Positions 51,080 through 60,910 of a DNA stretch of 64,000 nucleotides are shown here, one piece after another. Position 1 is the first letter of the stretch; each line of letters begins with the position of its first letter. Source of the DNA: Paramacrobiotus metropolitanus (lineage: Eukaryota; Tardigrada; Eutardigrada; Parachela; Macrobiotidae); assembly GCF_019649055.1 (NCBI RefSeq), contig NW_026570234.1, positions 620,001 to 684,000 of the forward strand. The letters run 5' to 3'. A program made the position numbers and the translations under genes. The notes under the pieces are model-generated. The model was not told the origin of the DNA and did no database searches. It was given only the letters and a program-made list of their open reading frames with translations.

Positions 51080-52526
51080 CTCAGGGCTTTCATTTTTTGT
51101 ATTGGTGAAACTCACGGTGCAGTTTGAAAAAACATTTGTGAACTTTTCGCCCAGTGTGCGAAATTCTCCGTCGGTTGCATGCATACTCTGTTCGCTGCTG
51201 TACATGATGCATTTATGCCCGCGTGACTGGCTTATTAATGGTTCTGTTTTATGATAATTATGAAACTTGAGGCTATGGATTGACGTTCTGGTTGTGAATT
51301 TCTTGAGTTGAAGGAAGTTTATTAGTGATGGTGTAGTACAATTTGTCCTTTAATACGTAACCTCTCATATCCGCTGCTCATAGTCAACATATTCGAATGC
51401 CGTGTCCAAATGGCTCAGTGTTTTGTTAGTATTTCTTTGTACTGGTTACAGTGGTTAGTGCTACTTTGAGTTGCTTAACCATGTAAATAAATTCGCGATT
51501 TGGGATTCTGTTGTTTGATGTTATTTCATTACTACAACTGTTTTACAAATACTGATGCAGTTACTTACTGGTTTTTAAAAGAAGTGACAATGCGGTAATT
51601 AGGATGAATTCGTACGACACTTCTTTTAGTCTTGTTAAAAAAATATAAAATGTGCAAACGATATCAGGTTGAAAATTTGATAGGTGGTTAAAGTCTACCC
51701 GTAGTCACGGCGTAGTGAGCACATACAGTACATACTGTAATTAAATAAAGTGTACGAGTATTCATGAGTAATTTTGAAACATGAGTAAAGTTAAACTCGA
51801 AATTGACTAGCGGGGTCAAATAATTTTATTATTTATGTTAGCGTTCTACATTCTCAAATACACGAAATATTTCCACAAAAAATACGACATATAGATATTT
51901 CTACAGTCCTGATTTCTTGATCATAATTTCATACCAAAAACGCAACTGGTCGTGCGCTAGCGCGACCGATTCTTGGATATTTGCATTAACAATAAGACAA
52001 TAATACTTATTGTTTTATTATTTACATTACACATTATTTACAGTTTTCATTAAGCACCTAATTCGCTATCGGCGAAAAGCGTTTGGTACAAAAGTTCGTA
52101 GTTTCTTAAAGACGTACAATGCGCACATCTTGTGATATCTTCTGTTCTCGTGAATACGAAATTCATTTTCAGTAATCTTCCTTTGTACACGCACTCGTGC
52201 ATAATCTGCACAGCAATGTTAGCAATTTATGCTTTACAATGACATGACAATTGATAAAAGTATACTAATACATACACTTAAATATAAATATACCGGACAG
52301 AAAAAGCAAAACGATTCCAAAACGTGTCGCTGTTTTACCGCACTGCAGGTAAAAGTTAACAACTTCAAACATGAACTCGAAATGCCAAAATGTGGAGTTA
52401 AAAATTATTGACCCGATTAAAACATCCAATCACACTGACACACACAGCAAAAACCAAATTACAGTATTCTGCCATAAGCGACAAGGCGCACAATCCACGC
52501 TGTACACAATCAACATTCAACATCAC
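51080..52526. other. convergent 3' region, PAW gene / membrane-protein pair
   Basis: 3' UTRs of two convergent transcription units (AATAAA at 51486-51491 for the PAW gene). No coding sequence recognised. Confidence 0.45.
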
Positions 52527-53072
52527 TCATTTTCCGCGCAGTACCTCATTTGGATTCTGCTTCGTATCAATTCGCTGCCGACTCTCCTGTGCTTTAGCAT
52601 TCGCCATGATATTAGGATCAGGATTATGGCCATGCTCCTTGTACTTCTCCTCAACATACTTCGTGTCGAATTTATCGACACCTTTCACTCTCCCATCGTC
52701 AAAAGGCTTCGCGGTCGTCTTGGAGTAGTAGTTCTTGTAATAAAAGTATCCAGCTCCTGCCGCAGCGGCCGCGCCTGCCAGTGCCAACCACGGGACTCCG
52801 CCACCACGCGACGCATTTCCCGCTGCACTGGCTGCTGCACCCAGATTTGGTGTTTTGGGGATTTTCGCTCCGGATCCGGAACTTCCATTGCTGCTGCCGC
52901 TGGCACTCCCACTTGAAGCACTGCCAACATTCTGATGTTGTCCGTGTATCGCAGCTTGACTGGATGATTTGCCCTGGGATCCTGAATAAGCACCGGAGCC
53001 TGACGTGGCTCCGGATCCCGAACCAGCTCCGGAAGGCGGATTAGGGCGATCTTGCGCGGACGACGACATCAT
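52527..53072 (-). CDS. Ser/Gly-rich single-pass membrane protein, downstream cistron
   Basis: An uninterrupted 181-aa frame from ATG 53072 to TAA. The first half is low-complexity Ser/Gly/Ala (GSGSGATSGSGAYSGS). A probable transmembrane helix follows near residue 95-115 (VPWLALAGAAAAAGAGYFYY). The C-terminal tail is charged (KPFDDGRVKGVDKFDTKYVE, then NPDPNIMANAKAQESRQRID). I do not recognise a family. The start codon lies only 3 nt after the stop of the PIGBOS1-like ORF on the same strand, in another frame relation, so both may be read from one mRNA. Alternatively a weak acceptor at the end of that ORF (gttccgcag) could give this cistron its own spliced mRNA. A mitochondrial or ER membrane location is plausible from the neighbour and the single helix, but that is inference. 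Confidence 0.7.
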   Translation of the reverse strand: MMSSSAQDRPNPPSGAGSGSGATSGSGAYSGSQGKSSSQAAIHGQHQNVGSASSGSASGSSNGSSGSGAKIPKTPNLGAAASAAGNASRGGGVPWLALAGAAAAAGAGYFYYKNYYSKTTAKPFDDGRVKGVDKFDTKYVEEKYKEHGHNPDPNIMANAKAQESRQRIDTKQNPNEVLRGK

Positions 53073-53075
53073 CAA

Positions 53076-53279
53076 CTACTGCGGAACAATTGGTGTCGGA
53101 TTTGGTTCTTTCAACTCACTGGATAACGTGTTCTGAGAGGATGATTGCGGTTTATCTCGACGATCCTGTTGAACTTCTTTTGCAGCTTTCTCTACTGCTG
53201 GCTTCCAGATATATATGCCACCAAGTATTCCTAGCGTTATAGGTAACAGCACATCGAAAAATCTGGGGATATTCCACAT
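53076..53279 (-). CDS. PIGBOS1-like mitochondrial outer-membrane microprotein
   Basis: A 67-aa frame from ATG 53279 to TAG 53076-53078. It opens with a short amphipathic start and one hydrophobic helix (FFDVLLPITLGILGGIYIW), then PAVEKAAKEVQQDRR and a polar tail. The layout and the string TLGILGGIYIWKPAVEKAAK parallel vertebrate PIGBOS1 (TVLGIAGGVYIFQPVFEQYA), a 54-aa mitochondrial outer-membrane protein that contacts the ER protein CLCC1 and modulates the unfolded protein response. Length and helix position agree. Orthology of so small a protein needs a profile search. A second ORF begins 3 nt after the stop, which is exceptional spacing for two animal genes. Confidence 0.72.
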   Translation of the reverse strand: MWNIPRFFDVLLPITLGILGGIYIWKPAVEKAAKEVQQDRRDKPQSSSQNTLSSELKEPNPTPIVPQ

Positions 53280-54805
53280 CGCTTTGTCGAGCCGACTCGA
53301 GCGTACATACAGATACGGTTGTTGTGTATGTCTCCGTCAGTCAGTCTGCCCGGCTGCCAGCGCCAAAGCGATCTGTAGTGCGAAGTCTTGGCTTTGACGT
53401 TTGAATATATCACTATAACACGTGAATGCCGCGCGGTGCGGTTGTTTAGCGAACGCCGACGTCGCTGATGACTGCGACGGATTGACAAGGTAACCTTTGC
53501 CGCACTTCCGGTCCATGGAATCCATTGCTCATCCATTTCTAAAATATTACTATAATACCGGTGTGTTCGAAGATTTATTCAGTTTCATCATCCTCAATTT
53601 ATTATCGTTTCTTATTCTAACTGTATTCCTTTTTTTAAATGAAAGGGTTTGTTTTAAATATAGGGTATCGCGATCCTCCAGTTAAGTAATTATTGTGGCA
53701 TTGATTTGACCAATAAAGTCCAGTATTTATGTTTTAGTATTATGGGAATTAGCTATCTCTGTCAACATGCTTGATGATGGTCTAGCTATTTTGTGACAGA
53801 AAAGTCGAACTGGGATAAACATTACTTCTAGTAAAAAAATTAATTGTAAGCACTTCGTTACGTAATTACAGCAGGAATAAAGTTGCCCACAACCTACCCG
53901 TACAAAACTGCCGTTTTCGGCAATTGACAGCGGTTGTTTTCGCCACAATAGTTTTCTACACTATTCGTGAAAAACATAAACGCACATGGTTTACCATGTG
54001 ACCCAATTCGATTTCAATGTAGTAGAAGTTCGCGCGTGATGCACTTAAGCTTTACTCTTATCGTTCCGAAAGTTTGTTACGCGCTACATACCGCACCCCT
54101 GTTGTTATTCGATTTTACATTTTCTCGTCGTCGGTCGCCTTTACTAATTGTAAAGTCAAACATAAACTTTTCCGTCAGTGCTAAATTTATACCTAGACTA
54201 TTTGTTCGGATGTGGATTGTAAATTCAGCTCTGATAAGTTACTATTAGAATAAAATTCAGAGTTTTCGATACCTGCTGCACTTGTGACCAGTTCGGGAGC
54301 TTTAATTACAAAGCTCGATAACGTCGGATTTGTGAAATTGTGAATGTTCGACTCCCGCAATTACCGTACGACGGAGGATTACCAGTTTACCATACATGTA
54401 CATCTTTATTGTTCATGAATCGTGTCGTAAAAATTTAAAATCATAATTTTGTTCAACTCTTATTTACAGCCTACATGTATGGGCTAAATTAACGCAGTTG
54501 ATCAGCAGGTATGTCGGTTAATGAGGTAAAGTATTTTTTAGTTTTATTGTTTAAAAGGGTGGCGTAAAGATTTACCGTATGTCTGCAAGTAATTTAACTT
54601 TTCGTATGTCACGGTATGTGCAATATTTAGCGGTGTACTAATATTTCATCCAAATATAAGCAGTTTTGCAGTTAGCAATGGAGAACGATGGAAGCCGTGG
54701 TCCGTTATATGTACCAATAAATTTTGCATGTTATGCAGCTTACAATGATTAATACTTACTCATATGTTTTTGCAGATACAATAATATTATTGTAGCCACT
54801 GTGTG
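53280..54805. other. divergent intergenic region, 1.5 kb
   Basis: Promoter region between the microprotein pair (-) and the 54806 gene (+). An acceptor-like tttttgcag at 54766-54774 suggests a 5' UTR intron of the latter. No gene recognised otherwise. Confidence 0.4.
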
Positions 54806-55748
54806 ATGGCAAATCATGCATCGTTACGATTCCGTCGGAATATCGATTATGACCGCTCCATGGAGGTAACAGATCGCGATATTTTATTAAGAGAAGAATA
54901 CGCGAGGATGCCCTTTTCCGGTCCTCGGGCACCCCCGGTACCAACAGCTGACCGGTACCGGGATCCAGGATTTGGCCCACCCCACCTCGGTTTCCGCGGT
55001 CAACCTCCTCGGGATATGCCGCCCGATGCCGGACTGGCCATGTTCGGGGGAGATTTTCCGCCTCATTTCCAGCACGACCGTCGTATGCGCCCGCGTGTGT
55101 TATCTCGCGGATCCCAAGAATATGCTTATGCCGTTAATTCGTTTGATCGGCCAATGGTTAACAGATCTGGCACTTTTCCAGTTGGTGGAAATGTTCCTCC
55201 CGTGTTGTCTAGCCACGAAGCAAATTTCCCGACTGCCGGCAGTATGCGAGAATCTTACCATTCTGCGGGGAGTGGTCCTCGGTCACGCTCCGCATCCATG
55301 AATGCCCACACCATGACTGCGCGGCAGTCTGTTCAAGAGGAAGATCTCATTGCTCGGGAACTGGCTACTGCATACTGCCATTACGGACGCGGTGGCAGCC
55401 TTACGCCTTCCGAAATTGCCAGTGAAGATACGGTATGGGAACTAACCAGTAAACTCGCGCTGTCTCGTATAAATATTTATAATTATACGAATTATAAAAA
55501 TAATGATCATTTGTATATTATATCAGTCATAGTTACGCAGTACGAGTGCTCGTTCCAGTCTTTTGAATGTATTCTGAACTACGATTTGCGATTTTTTTAT
55601 CACGAAATCGTGTTATAATTATTGTCAGTTGGTTATGATTGAAATTCTTATAAATCTATTGTTTTTGCAGTACGATATTGTGGACCGATTAAACCTGGAT
55701 GAACACGATCCTGAGTATGAAACATGGAACATCGTTAACGCTGGCTGA
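54806..55748 (+). CDS. uncharacterised Arg/Pro-rich protein, 234 aa
   Basis: Two exons, 54806-55432 and 55671-55748, joined in phase 0 (GATACG|gtatgg and tttttgcag|TAC). The N-terminal two thirds are disordered and rich in Arg, Pro, Gly and Phe (GPRAPPVPTADRYRDPGFGP, then FRGQPPRDMPPD), with Ser-rich strings (GSGPRSRSASMN). The C-terminal part looks folded or helical and is acidic: ELATAYCHYGRG, TPSEIASEDTYDIVDRLNLD, then EYETWNIVNAG. No signal peptide or membrane segment. The composition suggests an RNA-associated or scaffold protein, but no domain is recognised. An alternative unspliced frame continues to 55618, but its extension is AT-rich and looks intronic. A 5' non-coding exon is likely. 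Confidence 0.65.
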
Positions 55749-56461
55749 AGGTTTCGCTGTCACTTTTGCGGAATGCTTGTGCACAATACAAAAGAAGTCG
55801 TGCCAGCAGTTTTGACAGCTTTTCTTATTATGACACGGAGGCATTCGTGTTTGTACAGCGCTTTACATTACATTTTGTTTAAATCGTTCTTTGATATTAC
55901 GGTATGTATACATACCGTAGCTCTGGCCTGGTAAGAGCTAATAATTCTAAACTCTAACCCTGCATTTTGTATTCATTGTTACAATAATCCGAGCAACCAT
56001 AGTTTTGTATGCCATACAAAAAAACCTGTTATTTGGTTGTTGATGCCGGACACGGCTTATTATTTAAGAAAAACAATGTCGGGCAAGGCTTATTATGTTA
56101 ACATTAACCATAAGTACAAGTGTATTGTACAACGACGTCTTCTACTGCACACTGTATATAAAATTGGAATTTAACAGGCCGAATAGTGCACTATAATGGG
56201 CAATTCTTTGAAATTAATTATGACTTAGAATTGACCATGGCCATCACTGGAACATAGAAACAGCAGAATGCCGAAATGCGTCAGCTTTTTAAGTGCAAGC
56301 TTTAAAACTGTAGACAAAAGGGGTAAATCTTAATTTGTTGACTGCTATTCGTTCGCATAAACATGATATTATATATTATATGTAGTTTGCAATAGACCAA
56401 ATTAACAGTTATAACTACAACTGTGTAGTGTGATTATGTACTGCACTGCTACACTTCGAAC
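55749..56461. other. convergent 3' region
   Basis: 3' UTRs of the 54806 gene and of the WAP-like gene. Nothing else seen. Confidence 0.45.
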
Positions 56462-57066
56462 TTAAACAACAAAAACGGCATGAGTGCAGACAGCGCGACC
56501 AGATTCCGTGGCACAGCATTTTTCTTCTTCCCCTGGACATTCTTGGTCGTTCTTGCAGTAACGAGTACTGGGACAAGGTCGTGGGACGCAAAATGCCGAG
56601 CCTCCTAAGTTGCAGCAATCGTAGGAATAAGCGCAATTAACTCCCATTTTGCAGTTGGGCTGCGGGCACAATCCAGATTTTACAACTGTAGTGAACAACC
56701 AGCAACAAGTTGAGTGAACGGCATGAAACTGATGTAATCACTATTTTTCCTGGTTCATCTGGGGCTTGCAAATTGATCTTTAAAATGCTGGAACTTGAAA
56801 AAGAAGAACAGTTTTAATGTAAAAAGGTCAAACATTATTAATTATTCGTGGACTTTGAATGAATCATTTCGTGCCCTTCCAATTTATTGTTAGTGAAAAC
56901 TCTGCACTGCGTAATTACAGATACTTTGTACTCGGTATTTCTTACGCGGATTTGTGGACTTCTTCCGAGATCCTGGGCCACCACCGGCATCTCCGCCTGA
57001 GCAAATTTGGAGAAAGTAAAAACATATCAGAACCGTACCAAAACAAATAATCAGTTTAGCAGACAT
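56462..57066 (-). CDS. secreted WAP-like cysteine-rich peptide
   Basis: Two exons, 57066-56946 and 56685-56462, give 114 aa. The first encodes a signal peptide (LIICFGTVLICFYFLQICSG) and a short Gly/Lys-rich linker (GGDAGGGPGSRKKSTNP). The second has two cysteine modules. One reads CPQPNCKMGVNCAYSYDCC and the other CPSTRYCKNDQECPGEEEKC, followed by CATESGRAVC. The CxxDxxCpGxxKCC spacing of the second module is that of a whey acidic protein four-disulfide core. Such small secreted proteins act as protease inhibitors or antimicrobial factors in animals. The first module is a looser match. The role here is inference only. No transmembrane segment is predicted after the cysteines, although the last residues (THAVFVV) are hydrophobic. 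Confidence 0.75.
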
Positions 57067-57661
57067 TATGACAACCTAAGAAATTGAATTCAAAATAAAA
57101 GAGCGGTTCACTTATTCAGAGCGATTAAAATCCATCTGTTTCGAAGCATCTAGTACCCTCCGTTTATGAGAATTCCCCTCCATTTAACTGTATGTAAGTA
57201 TTTGCAGTAAAAACTTCACCGGTCAGTACAAGTGTTTTTATACCGTTCCACTCGTACTTCGGTGGACCGATGATCGTACGCACGTCATCTGACGCTGTCG
57301 CTGGTATTGCACAGTTTGCACTAGCACAAAATAACAATACTTTATATGGTAATTTAGTATTATTATAGGATACTGTGTATGGAATACTGTGTATGGATCT
57401 AAAATAATATCTATAAACATATTGCACATATATCTACAGATGAAGAGGTAAACTACGTAATCTAATGACTTACATGAGTTCCATGCTGGAACTTCCAGCT
57501 ACGCATTCTCTTGTTATTATTAAGTATGCAGAGTGTAGATGTGTATTTACTATAACTTTTATGTGGCTTACGATTGATATGGTATACTTCTACTTTGATT
57601 CCATCACGGCTAGTTGTAGTCTTGTAGATCAATACAGTAACAATACAATTAAGTATCTTAT

Positions 57662-58551
57662 GGAGAAAGCTGCGCACACCACGTTTTACCACCAATGTCT
57701 CCGCACACCACCTTTCACCACCACCAGGCTGCGCACACCACTGTTCGCACCACATTTTGTCTCGGGCCACCATTTTTGCGCACCACCATATATATGTAAA
57801 AAGATCGTCAGTCTCGGGACACCACCTTATATCTATACTCGTAGTTTCGGGAACATACAGTGCTCGGTCGTATGTTTGACTAATATGAGCTATGTTGTAT
57901 TTTTCGTATTGTGTACAGCAGGTAGTACTTACGTACAACGTATTTTAAGTAAAGTACGTACTATCTACTGTACACACACGAAAAATACAACATGGCTCAT
58001 ATTAGTCGTATATACGACCGAGCAGCGTATTTTAAGTAATCTAAATTACAGTGTTTTGGGTTTCAATATAGCGCAAGGCAAATCTTTACTATACAGCATC
58101 CGTAAATCAAGTACTACACAGTAAGTAAGCACAGAAAGTTCTTAAGTAAGCACAGCAAAAAGTAGGTAAGCACAGCAGAAAACGTGTGGTTGCGGCAAGC
58201 AACCATCCGCAAACAAAAACAACTTGCGTTCGGCAAGTTTGTAAAACCGAAAAATTTGCTACTATAACGGAAGCGGAGGCAAACGAGTGGTATCAAAAAA
58301 GAGAAGCCAGACCGTGAGACGAAAGAGCTGTCTTTTTTCCGCCCGTAAAAATAATTAATTAATTTTGTTTTAAATATTGGTGTGCAGAGACTGTGGTGGT
58401 GTGCATTCTGCACTTGGTGGTGTCCGGAGATTTCGGTGGTTTTTGTAAAAAAATTAAAAAATAATAAAAAGTGGTGTGCGGAGCCTGGCGGTGCTGTTTC
58501 GTGGTGTGCGGAGACTTTGGTGGTGAAACGTGGTGTGCGGAGCCTTCCTCT
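57662..58551. mobile_element. foldback-type TIR element, 890 bp, 8-bp TSD
   Basis: Both ends carry GTGGTGTGCGGAG-type repeats in opposite orientation over about 80 bp (57662-57741 against 58471-58551). A perfect 8-bp direct repeat TATCTTAT flanks the element (57654-57661 and 58552-58559). Several partial copies of the same CGCACACCAC unit repeat inside each arm. There is no transposase. An 8-bp duplication fits hAT-like or foldback elements. Confidence 0.75.
57862..58023. repeat. long hairpin nested in the foldback element
   Basis: Two arms of about 75 nt are inverted copies (GCTCGGTCGTAT ... CTAATATGAGC ... TTGTATTTTTCGT) separated by a loop of roughly 15 nt. Only a few mismatches interrupt the stem. 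It may be an independent tiny MITE or a source of double-stranded RNA. Confidence 0.85.
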
Positions 58552-59050
58552 TATCTTATTACACAATGTCATGTACAAATGCTATAATTATTTTGTTCGT
58601 ATGTGCTGTACTGTACGTACGATGATCAGCACCGGACCACCGCCTGTCCACCGGCAAGTTAGTTTTGACTACTCGGCTTATATTACTTAGCTGAACGGGA
58701 ACTGATAGTCATCAAGCGCGGTAGTACGGCGCTTTCGATTGTACTTCGTATCGTTTTATCTGGATGACAGGATCTGGCAGTTCCAAGCGGTTATCGCTTC
58801 CAACTTTACTGTAACTTGTGTTGAGCGAGTCTTGCTTGTACAGTTCTTAAAGGCATGTGCTGCCGAATGACTTGAATTAAAGTTAAGTCGTTGAATTTTT
58901 CCTTCCTGATCCTGTGTTTAGTTCTGCCTAATGAACCATATTGTTAATAAATTAATATAATTGTTTCCTGATCGGTAAAACGTGAGCGCGTACAGGAATT
59001 CTGTGCTTCCATTAGCTGGTTTCTTTGATTGCTTCGTGCCTCGAGGTGCT

Positions 59051-60910
59051 ATGATGGCAAAATCTGTCACATTTCTGTTATCGGGATGCAGACTGCCGTG
59101 CGTTTTTCTGGTTTTTTCAATTTTCAGCCTTGTCTCCTGCAGTCCTGTTCCACAAGAAGCCACGGGAAGCGTGCTCGACTTAAAGGGTATTCGAAAGATT
59201 AGCGTCGACGGTGGTCAGCAGCTCGTACTTGGGTGTGATAGCTACAACATGGTGACACCCGGGAAAACGAAAATGATGTGGGTTCGTTATAATATTGCGG
59301 ATAACTCCGAGGTGCCTCTTTTTCACGACACAGTGAAGCTGAGGAAGCAACAGCGCTATCATTTGATTAACGGCTTTGACTTGGGAATTCACAATGCCAC
59401 TTACGAAGACATTGCTGTGTTTCAATGCTATGATATGTTCCACCCGGAAATGGTCACGCGGTATCTAGTGGACGTGCAAAACCTGAAACCTGAACAACAA
59501 GCTGTCACGGAAGATTTTGATTTACATACTGAAACGCCGGATCTGGAAGGAACTACGGTCGACGAATCAGGTGTGAGTGGCAACGATACGGCAACGTACT
59601 ACGACGACGCCGAGGAAGAGGAAGCGAGCGATCGCGAGCATCCAGCCGGCGCCGTGGAATCTGATGTAAGCGGTGCTGAACAGGGCGATGACAGGGAAAC
59701 AGACGCCCTAGTCGCACATCATGCTGCAGGCGATGATGATTCTGAAGAAGCGGATCCGGAGATGAACAAGGAAGCCGATTCTGGCGCAGAACTGGAAGAG
59801 ACGACAACGACCGAAACGTCCAGCACATCTGCAGCCGGCGAAGATTTTGGTCACGATGGATACGTCGACGAAAACACATCGGACGATGACCTTCATGAAG
59901 AAACCGGGGAGTTCGCTTCGAACTCCGAGAACGCGTTGCCAAATAAGCACAGCGAGGTAAGAGTGACCTAGATATTTCGTATTCTGTTTCACAATAATTA
60001 GTGAAAATATGTTTTAAAAAAGGTGGCAATTAAAATTGTTCTGACCGACGCTAGTCTATTTCGGTAACATTTGCCAGATCTAAAATCTGCACCTTTTAAC
60101 TGTTCAAACTGAAAGTGAATCTTTCTGGTAGTTTGCTAAATTTCTCAATAAAATAATTTTGCGAACCAAAATCATGACATTGAGCCAATTTTAGAATTGA
60201 ATTCTCTGTTAATTTAAACATAAGGCAATATGTGGAACCTTGTGGAGTACATTATCTTGATGCATTCGTGTTCGTAGGATGAACAAATTACGGAGAGTGC
60301 CGATGACATGGATTACGTGACAGATAATCCTAACGTTATCAGTACAAGTACTGCAGAATTTATAACCTGGGAGACCACCACCGATACTGTCATCGTGGTC
60401 AATACCGTGAATCGAGCGGAACGGAAGGATCATCATGCCCACCCAACAAGACCATCCCATCGGTGGTCATCCGGCGAAGAGACAAGTGAGACCACAGCCA
60501 CGACGTCGACGGAATCGACTACGACTGCAACATCTGCCCCCACCACCACCACAACTACTCCCAGCACGTCGATGAGCACAACAACCTCCACAGAAGCAAC
60601 AACCACCACTTCCGCAACGTCCAGCCCTGCATCGTCCATGGAATCGTCGACGTTCCTGCCCACAACAACTGAAGACCATCTTGCGGAGAACGATGATGAA
60701 AAGCTGCAGATGTTGCCGAAATCCAACAACACGCTGATTGCACCGGCTTCCGGTTCTGGTAAAGGTGTGCGACAAAGCGGCTACATTGATCACAGTGCGG
60801 ACGATACGGTGGGACCGGTGAGCCGCAAAGTGGTGTCTAGCGCCGGAAGGTTGATGCTAACGGTGACGAATATGCTGACGGTGGCAGTTTGCTCACTTCT
60901 GATTATGTGA
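59051..60910 (+). CDS. Ig-domain, acidic and mucin-like, probably GPI-anchored protein
   Basis: Two exons, 59051-59956 and 60278-60910, phase 0, give 512 aa. A signal peptide (PCVFLVFSIFSLVSC) is followed by one Ig-like domain: LVLGCDSYNM and, about 75 residues on, VFQCYDMFHPEM supply the cysteine pair, with MMWVRY as the strand-C Trp and YEDIAVFQC as the strand-F motif. Next comes a long acidic, Ser/Thr-rich stretch (DDAEEEEASDREH, ETTTTETSSTSAAGEDFG). The second exon is dominated by a Thr/Ser mucin-like tract (TSAPTTTTTTPSTSMSTTTS). The C-terminus is a hydrophobic segment ending exactly at the stop (MLTVTNMLTVAVCSLLIM) after SSAG, as in GPI-attachment signals. I infer a heavily O-glycosylated surface or extracellular-matrix protein. 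No orthologue is recognised. Confidence 0.8.

Larger units (their letters stand above)
57067..59050. other. intergenic region with an inverted-repeat element
   Basis: Promoters of two divergent genes and the element at 57662-58551. Open frames in this stretch (for example 57164-57427 minus and 57465-58124 plus) cover repeat DNA and have no domain. Confidence 0.5.

Noticed and set aside
54342-54357. TGTTCGACTCCCGC string resembling a tRNA T-loop (B box)
   Set aside because: No A box at the right distance and no cloverleaf arms around it.
57164-57427. 87-aa minus-strand ORF upstream of the WAP-like gene
   Set aside because: No ATG start in frame and low-complexity AT-rich composition in its first half.
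57465-58124. 219-aa plus-strand ORF with a 158-aa antisense partner
   Set aside because: It covers inverted-repeat DNA of the foldback element, and both strands are open because of the repeat composition.
58382-58690. Trp/Cys-rich ORF (WWCAEPGG-like repeats)
   Set aside because: A translation of the GTGGTGTGCGGAG terminal repeats, not a protein.
59553-60029. 158-aa minus-strand ORF opposite the Ig/mucin gene
   Set aside because: Shadow of the low-complexity acidic coding strand.
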